Positions 60,031-64,000 of a stretch of DNA of 64,000 nt are shown here, in pieces. Made by a program: the position numbers and the translations under genes. How positions within the stretch are numbered: the first letter of the stretch is position 1; each line of letters starts with the position of its first letter. The notes beneath the pieces were generated by a model that saw nothing but the letters and a program-made list of their open reading frames with translations, was not told where the DNA came from and searched no databases. The stretch comes from Variovorax sp. PBS-H4 (GTDB taxonomy: Bacteria > Pseudomonadota > Gammaproteobacteria > Burkholderiales > Burkholderiaceae_C), in NCBI RefSeq assembly GCF_901827205.1, contig NZ_LR594677.1, forward strand, positions 40,860 to 104,859. Direction: 5' to 3'.

Positions 60031-60465
60031 ATCTAGTACACGAGTTCGTGCAGCGCCGTCGGTAGTAGGCCGCGGGGCTCGTGAAGCAATCGATGTCCTC
60101 GACGTTCACAAGAGACCTTGTGGCGCGAACTAGTCAGAATCAGACGTCAACGAACCGTCGGGCACCTGCCCTCCCTCGTTTGACGTCGCTGGCAAAAAGT
60201 TTGACCGATCGGCCACAGCCGCAGGCCGTTCGCCCAGCAGGTCAGCATGACGCCTCGGTTCTTCAGTCTTTATGCAGGGACCCGAAGAGCACCGGGCTTC
60301 TCCCGTATTTAAGGGCTCGCGAGCGAGTGCTGGTTCCGATGGGAACGCATGAACGATGAGGCAGGGAAGACATGTCAGCACGCGAGAGTCGGTCCAAGCC
60401 ATCAGCGCGCGACGCATTGGCTTTCGGGAGCGATCCCGGCGCTCACGCAGGTGATGAGGTCGTAT
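60031..60465. other. Gene-free 435 bp right of IS1071
   Basis: No credible coding region: the longest frames lack ribosome binding sites and recognisable sequence. It may be remnants of a gene cut by IS1071; nothing identifiable remains. Confidence 0.45.
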
Positions 60466-61047
60466 TCAGATCAGCGCAGCTGCCTCTCGCAAGCGCTCAG
60501 CGGTTGCGGCCAGGCCGTTCCGCTCGAGGACATCAGCGAACTCTTCCGGCGAGAAGGGAGGACGCTTGGACCGTGCCCGCATGGCTTTGAATGCCGTCAA
60601 TGCAGCAATCTCGTCCAGATCAAGCTGTGCGACCAAGAAATCGTCTGGGTGCACTGCCGTCAAATCGTATCCCGCCAGGACATCATTCGGAAAGTCCTTG
60701 AGGTTCGCGGTCACGATGCAATCAGCATGGCCAACGATCGCAGCGGCAAGCACGTGGACGTCATCGGGGTCAGGCAGCGTGAGCGATCCGACAAGCGGCC
60801 GCCAGGCCGCTTCCGAAATCTCCCAATCGGGAATGGCTTCACGCATGTTGTCGCGGCGAAAGCTGAGCCTGCCGACGAGATCGGGGCGTTCAGCCTCGAG
60901 GTTGCCCATCCATTCTGCCTCGATCTCCGTCGTCCACTTGGGGGCAAACAACCCGGTCACGGCAACGCTCATCAGAGCGTCGGCGACGCTGACCGGATAA
61001 AGGACGCAGGCGTCCAAGAGGGCTGTGTACCTCGCGTTCCCCGCCAT
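60466..61047 (-). CDS. PIN-domain toxin (VapC-like RNase)
   Basis: 193 aa. MAGNARYTALLDACVLYPVS starts the PIN fold (first Asp), with TEIEAEWMGNL, LTLPDPDDVHVLAAAIVGHA (DPDD-H-VLA acidic centre) and DCIVTANLKDFPNDVLAGYD. This long PIN subfamily commonly pairs with an HTH antitoxin. Its ATG shares one base with the antitoxin stop (TGATG), so translation is coupled. Confidence 0.85.
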   Translation of the reverse strand: MAGNARYTALLDACVLYPVSVADALMSVAVTGLFAPKWTTEIEAEWMGNLEAERPDLVGRLSFRRDNMREAIPDWEISEAAWRPLVGSLTLPDPDDVHVLAAAIVGHADCIVTANLKDFPNDVLAGYDLTAVHPDDFLVAQLDLDEIAALTAFKAMRARSKRPPFSPEEFADVLERNGLAATAERLREAAALI

Positions 61048-61517
61048 CAGTATTCGAGGCCCAATTCCTGCGCGTTTTCAGACAGCCGTTGCAAGGCTGC
61101 GATCTGCTTTTCACGCATCTGCGCACGAAAAGCCATCAACCCGTCGAACGGAATGCGGCGATGTGTGCCGACCATGCGATGAGCCAGCCGCCCCTCTTCG
61201 ATCGCGCGAATGACAAATGGGCGAGAAACGTTCAGAAGGTTGGCAGCCTCGACGGTCGTCATTTCTTGCTTGTCCGAGATAACAGTCACCGCCCTACGCT
61301 CGCTCAATGCACCCAGCACTTCACCGATCAACCGCAGCGCCTTTGTCGGCACCTGCACCGGCGGGAGATCCCCATCGTCGCTGGTCAAAAGAATGCTCGC
61401 CGCTCGCGAGCGATCCAACGACTCGCCGATGCAGCGCTGTGCCGTGCGAGCCATTTCCAACTCTTCAGGTGTCATTTCCGCAGCTTGACGGCGACGCGTA
61501 CGTTCCGAAGTGGTCAT
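61047..61517 (-). CDS. Excisionase-type HTH antitoxin
   Basis: 156 aa, AAGGAG before the ATG. Helix-turn-helix near residues 85-120 (EMTTVEAANLLNVSRPFVIR, EGRLAHRMVGTHRRIPF), the MerR/excisionase-like domain usually encoded upstream of such PIN toxins. Probably neutralises the toxin and represses the pair. Confidence 0.82.
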   Translation of the reverse strand: MTTSERTRRRQAAEMTPEELEMARTAQRCIGESLDRSRAASILLTSDDGDLPPVQVPTKALRLIGEVLGALSERRAVTVISDKQEMTTVEAANLLNVSRPFVIRAIEEGRLAHRMVGTHRRIPFDGLMAFRAQMREKQIAALQRLSENAQELGLEY

Positions 61518-61556
61518 TTTGTATGCTCCTTATGCAAAGGGAATGCAGTTGCCTCG

Positions 61557-61618
61557 ATTACCTGCCTTGATGGGTAATACTGTACCTCAACAAATGAACT
61601 AATCGCACGTTGGTTCAT
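61557..61618 (-). promoter_or_regulatory. Inverted repeats upstream of the PIN toxin-antitoxin pair
   Basis: ATTACC (61557-61562) / GGTAAT (61573-61578), and ATGAAC (61594-61599) / GTTCAT (61613-61618). Candidate autoregulation sites near the promoter. The following stretch to 62028 (about 400 bp) has no recognisable gene. Confidence 0.4.
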
Positions 61619-62028
61619 ATAATGCATTTACAAGGCGGGGCGTCCCCGGCGTGTGAAGCGGAGCGCGCCCACGTGCCAACTTTTCGAGGGCGGTGGCCAC
61701 TTGCGACAGCACCCGGACGTGTCAAGGGTGCTAGTTATGAGATCGATGTGATGGCTAACTTACGACGCGAACTAAGCGGTAGCAGCGTAAACGTTCCTCT
61801 AAGTGCCGGCGTCAGATTCAAGCGATCTTGGTGGGCACGTGAGCCTGGCACCCACCCGATGGGCGAACGCCAGATGGGAAAAGACAAGCCTCTCGGTTAC
61901 TCGTTCCGCCCCAAGCGCGGCCAACCAAATACCCTGCGAAGGGATCGTGCGTCCAAGCACCTTGCCGCGCAAATGCGCAGCGGCCGCTCGATGCAGATTC
62001 CTGAAACCAGTCTGGCCAGGGACCGCCG

Positions 62029-63426
62029 TCAGAGGCCTGGCACGCCCCGCTGCAGGGCGAAGTCCAACAGCACCCGGTCCGTCGGCTCCGCGGGCCAGGT
62101 GGTGCCGGCCAGCCATTTGAAGAACGTCGTCCCGGCAATGCGACTGGCCGGCCCATCGCGGCGCCAGGCACGCGCGATGGGAGAGGCAACCTTCTCAAGC
62201 TGCTCGACCTGGAAACGTGTCCGCCACTCCGCCTGCATCGGCTCCAGCATTTCCGCATACATCGCGCGCGCCTTGGCCATCTGATCGTTTTCCCACAGTT
62301 CGCGGATGCGCCGCAGGCGGTCGCCCTCCGACAGCGTGGGAACGGACGTAGCGGGTGCGGCGCCTGGCTCGTCCGGCGGCGAAGCGGGCACCGCGATGCC
62401 GACGCCCGCGTAACCCTTCTTGAGTGCGTCCTTGAAATAGGCGGCAGGCGATTTCAGAGCCGGCATCGTAGCGCTGCGCAGTCGCGCGTCGACGTGATCC
62501 AGGGTCGCGCGGATCTGCCCCTCGTCCGTGGTTGCATAGAGGTCCTGCGCCTCGTCTTGCTTGATCCCCAGCGCAATCAGGCGCCCCACCAGCTCCAGGT
62601 CGAAAACGTTGCGGTTGGCGGCGTTGATGTCCTCAAGCCGCTGCTGAACCTTGGGGACCACTCGGAACTGGATTTCCTCGATCTTGCGGCCTCTCTTGTG
62701 CTCGATCAGCTCCAACCCGAACTCCTCGCACAAGGCGTCGATCTCGGCGATCGCCTTGCTGATGACGTCGCGCTTGAGGAAGCGGTAGTCCACTTCCTTG
62801 ATATCGCTGCGACCGGTCAGGACCGCAGCCCACCACATTACGTCCTCTCGCATGGACAACCGACCGGGCGAAGTCAGGTAACGAGCACCGATCTCGTAGA
62901 GCACGGCCGCCGAGTAGCTGCGCATCTGGCTGCTCATCTCGAGCAACACCCGCGTGTACTGGTGGGGCTTGACGAGGCGCTCCTTTATTTCCTCGGGATA
63001 GCGCCAAGTGACCATGCACGGGCGCCCCCTGCCCTGCTCCTCGATGGTCACGGTGCCCAGCAGCTGGGACGAAACCCAGCGCTTGAGCGAGCTGCTGCTG
63101 GTCGACCATTCGATCGTCGTCGCCTGCATATCGCGCAGATGGGACTTCAGCAGCTCCGTGTTGTTGGAGTTGAAGCGTGCGTCACCGATCAACTCGCTCA
63201 GGGCCAATCGGTAAACCGGCTCGTCAACGCCCTGACGCTGGGAATGGTAGAGCAGCGCGTTATAGATGCGCCGAGAAAGCAGGGTCAGGCGTCCGCGCTT
63301 CGGGCGGATGGCGATGGCCTCGTTGGCCTTGGCAACGCTTTGCTCCTCGACCGAGGGGGGTGGGCGAGGCGAACTGCGCGGGGATTCGTCCTCGACCATG
63401 AAAGTAGTGTTCGTGCTGAAGCTCAC
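62029..63426 (-). CDS. rep: Rep_3-family replication initiator
   Basis: 465 aa, start GTG 63426; the ribosome binding site is weak and an ATG at 63399 is an alternative. Initiator features: two winged-helix regions with LTLLSRRIYNALLYHSQRQG, YRLALSELIGDARFNSNNTE, LKSHLRDMQATTIEWSTSSS and YALSEYEIA-type ALYEIGARYLTSP; a Pro-rich linker near 340, then a helical C-terminus (RLRRIRELWENDQMAKARAM). It would bind the GTGAG iterons upstream. Longer than typical RepB/RepE proteins by about 150 residues. Confidence 0.8.
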   Translation of the reverse strand: MSFSTNTTFMVEDESPRSSPRPPPSVEEQSVAKANEAIAIRPKRGRLTLLSRRIYNALLYHSQRQGVDEPVYRLALSELIGDARFNSNNTELLKSHLRDMQATTIEWSTSSSSLKRWVSSQLLGTVTIEEQGRGRPCMVTWRYPEEIKERLVKPHQYTRVLLEMSSQMRSYSAAVLYEIGARYLTSPGRLSMREDVMWWAAVLTGRSDIKEVDYRFLKRDVISKAIAEIDALCEEFGLELIEHKRGRKIEEIQFRVVPKVQQRLEDINAANRNVFDLELVGRLIALGIKQDEAQDLYATTDEGQIRATLDHVDARLRSATMPALKSPAAYFKDALKKGYAGVGIAVPASPPDEPGAAPATSVPTLSEGDRLRRIRELWENDQMAKARAMYAEMLEPMQAEWRTRFQVEQLEKVASPIARAWRRDGPASRIAGTTFFKWLAGTTWPAEPTDRVLLDFALQRGVPGL

Positions 63427-63566
63427 ATCATGTCGGCCTAATGTGATTTCGTCAATTCACAGTTGGCAGAGTGCTTTCGCTTGAGCTGTTGAAGTGAAAC
63501 ACTTGGGAGATTGAAGAGTTGAAGTTTCATTTTCCTCAATTGGATCAATGGCTTGCACCACTTGGT

Positions 63567-63827
63567 GTGAGGTTCCTTGGGAAATAATGTGAGAACGGAT
63601 GGGATTTGAGGTGAGCAGATCTGGGTTCCTATCAACCAAGATGTGAGGTGGCTTGGGGTTTGATGTGAGTGGATATGGGCAACCGCCCTCCTTCAATCCC
63701 TCAGCGCCCCGTGCATAGCCCTGCAGAGGGCCATAAGGATGTGCCCACGGGTGGGAAAGGCCGTCTCAACCCCTTGGCGGAACGCGTTGGTGACCCGCCA
63801 AAGCCCCGGTTCCCCAATAAACCTCAC
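63567..63827. repeat. Iterons of the Rep_3 origin
   Basis: GTGAG-N6-TGGG occurs at 63567, 63589, 63611, 63643 and 63665. Spacing is 22, 22, 32 and 22 bp, so mostly two helical turns. One inverted copy, CCCA-N6-CTCAC, lies at 63813-63827. The order rep, AT-rich DNA, then iterons fits an iteron-controlled origin. Confidence 0.8.
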
Positions 63828-63946
63828 ACTTCGCGGAGGGTGTTCCAGGGGAGAATGGCTGAAACTTGTTCATTCGGCAGATTCTCATAGAATCGCCGAA
63901 TTCTGTCGAATGAGGCTTCTTCAATATGTCCGCTCTCGTACCGCCA

Positions 63947-63973
63947 GTCGGTGGAAACCAGGTTTCCACTGAC
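63947..63973. promoter_or_regulatory. 13-bp inverted repeat at the window end
   Basis: GTCGGTGGAAACC and GGTTTCCACTGAC around a single A, with one mismatch in the stem. Possible operator or hairpin at the far side of the origin; the adjoining gene lies outside. Confidence 0.4.
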
Positions 63974-64000
63974 ATTGCCCCACCGCGCCCAACCATCAAC

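Larger units (their letters stand above)
63427..64000. other. Origin region of the Rep_3 replicon
   Basis: 574 bp without a gene. It combines AT-rich DNA next to rep (GAAGTTTCATTTTCC), the iterons described separately, and small palindromes farther out. CATTCGGCAGA / TTCTGTCGAATG (about 63871-63913) form an inverted repeat. Confidence 0.65.

Noticed and set aside
60081..60359. A 92-aa open frame right of IS1071 copy 3
   Set aside because: No ribosome binding site, Ser/Arg/Pro-rich composition and no recognisable domain.
61610..62284. A 224-aa plus-strand frame running into rep
   Set aside because: Its second half is the antisense of the rep gene and the first half has no protein-like features.

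Overview
The window is a stretch of a mosaic, GC-rich conjugative plasmid of environmental Proteobacteria. The backbone and the IS1071 copies point to a Betaproteobacterium of Comamonadaceae type. A captured piece in the middle looks like sphingomonad or rhizobial integrative-element DNA. No rRNA, tRNA or CRISPR was seen. All family names come from sequence recognition by eye; no database search was run.

Region 1 (1-31313) is the backbone of a VirB/VirD4-type plasmid. On the minus strand lie a kfrA-like gene running off the window edge, small maintenance genes, a DUF3560 gene, a KleA-like gene, radC, a Tat-exported nuclease, the replication gene repA at the end of a tightly overlapped operon, and a second operon of small genes. 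On the plus strand lies a nearly complete mating apparatus: virB1, a type IA topoisomerase, virB2-B5, an EexN-type entry-exclusion lipoprotein, virB6-B11, virD4, then KfrB-domain and LPD7-domain genes, an OmpA-like lipoprotein and a TrbM/KikA gene cut by IS1071. Two DNA signatures occur only here: a 19-bp palindromic operator in front of seven transcription units, and seventeen dispersed palindromic elements of exactly 42 bp bounded by TGGTGAC and GTCACCA (plus one degenerate 40-bp copy).

Region 2 (31314-49340) is an 11.6-kb cargo between two IS1071 copies. Its left part has a truncated iorB, iorA and a truncated glutamine-synthetase-like gene. At about 38.79 kb it is joined to DNA of different origin: an exported amidohydrolase followed by a compact quorum-sensing and excision-control module like that of ICEMlSymR7A. 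The module has a LuxR and a LuxI gene, a phytanoyl-CoA-dioxygenase-like gene, an FseA-like activator split by a CCC-TGA +1 frameshift site, divergent QseC-like and QseM-like genes, an RdfS-like excisionase, a TraF peptidase and a lytic transglycosylase. The integrase and relaxase are missing.

Region 3 (49341-56826) is an IncP-1 stable-inheritance and control segment between IS1071 copies 2 and 3: an oriV remnant, a YafQ/DinJ-type toxin-antitoxin pair, klcA, klcB, korC, kleA, kleE, kleF, korA, incC, korB and a truncated kfrA, with recognisable KorA, KorB and KorC operators. Neither trfA nor IncP tra/trb genes are present.

Region 4 (60031-64000) carries a PIN-domain toxin with its antitoxin and a Rep_3-type initiator gene with 22-bp-spaced iterons.

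The window therefore holds parts of three replicons (repA; Rep_3 plus iterons; IncP-1 oriV and control genes) joined through three apparently identical, directly repeated 3204-bp IS1071 copies, none with a matching target duplication. Recombination between the copies is the simplest explanation of the layout and also the main assembly risk.
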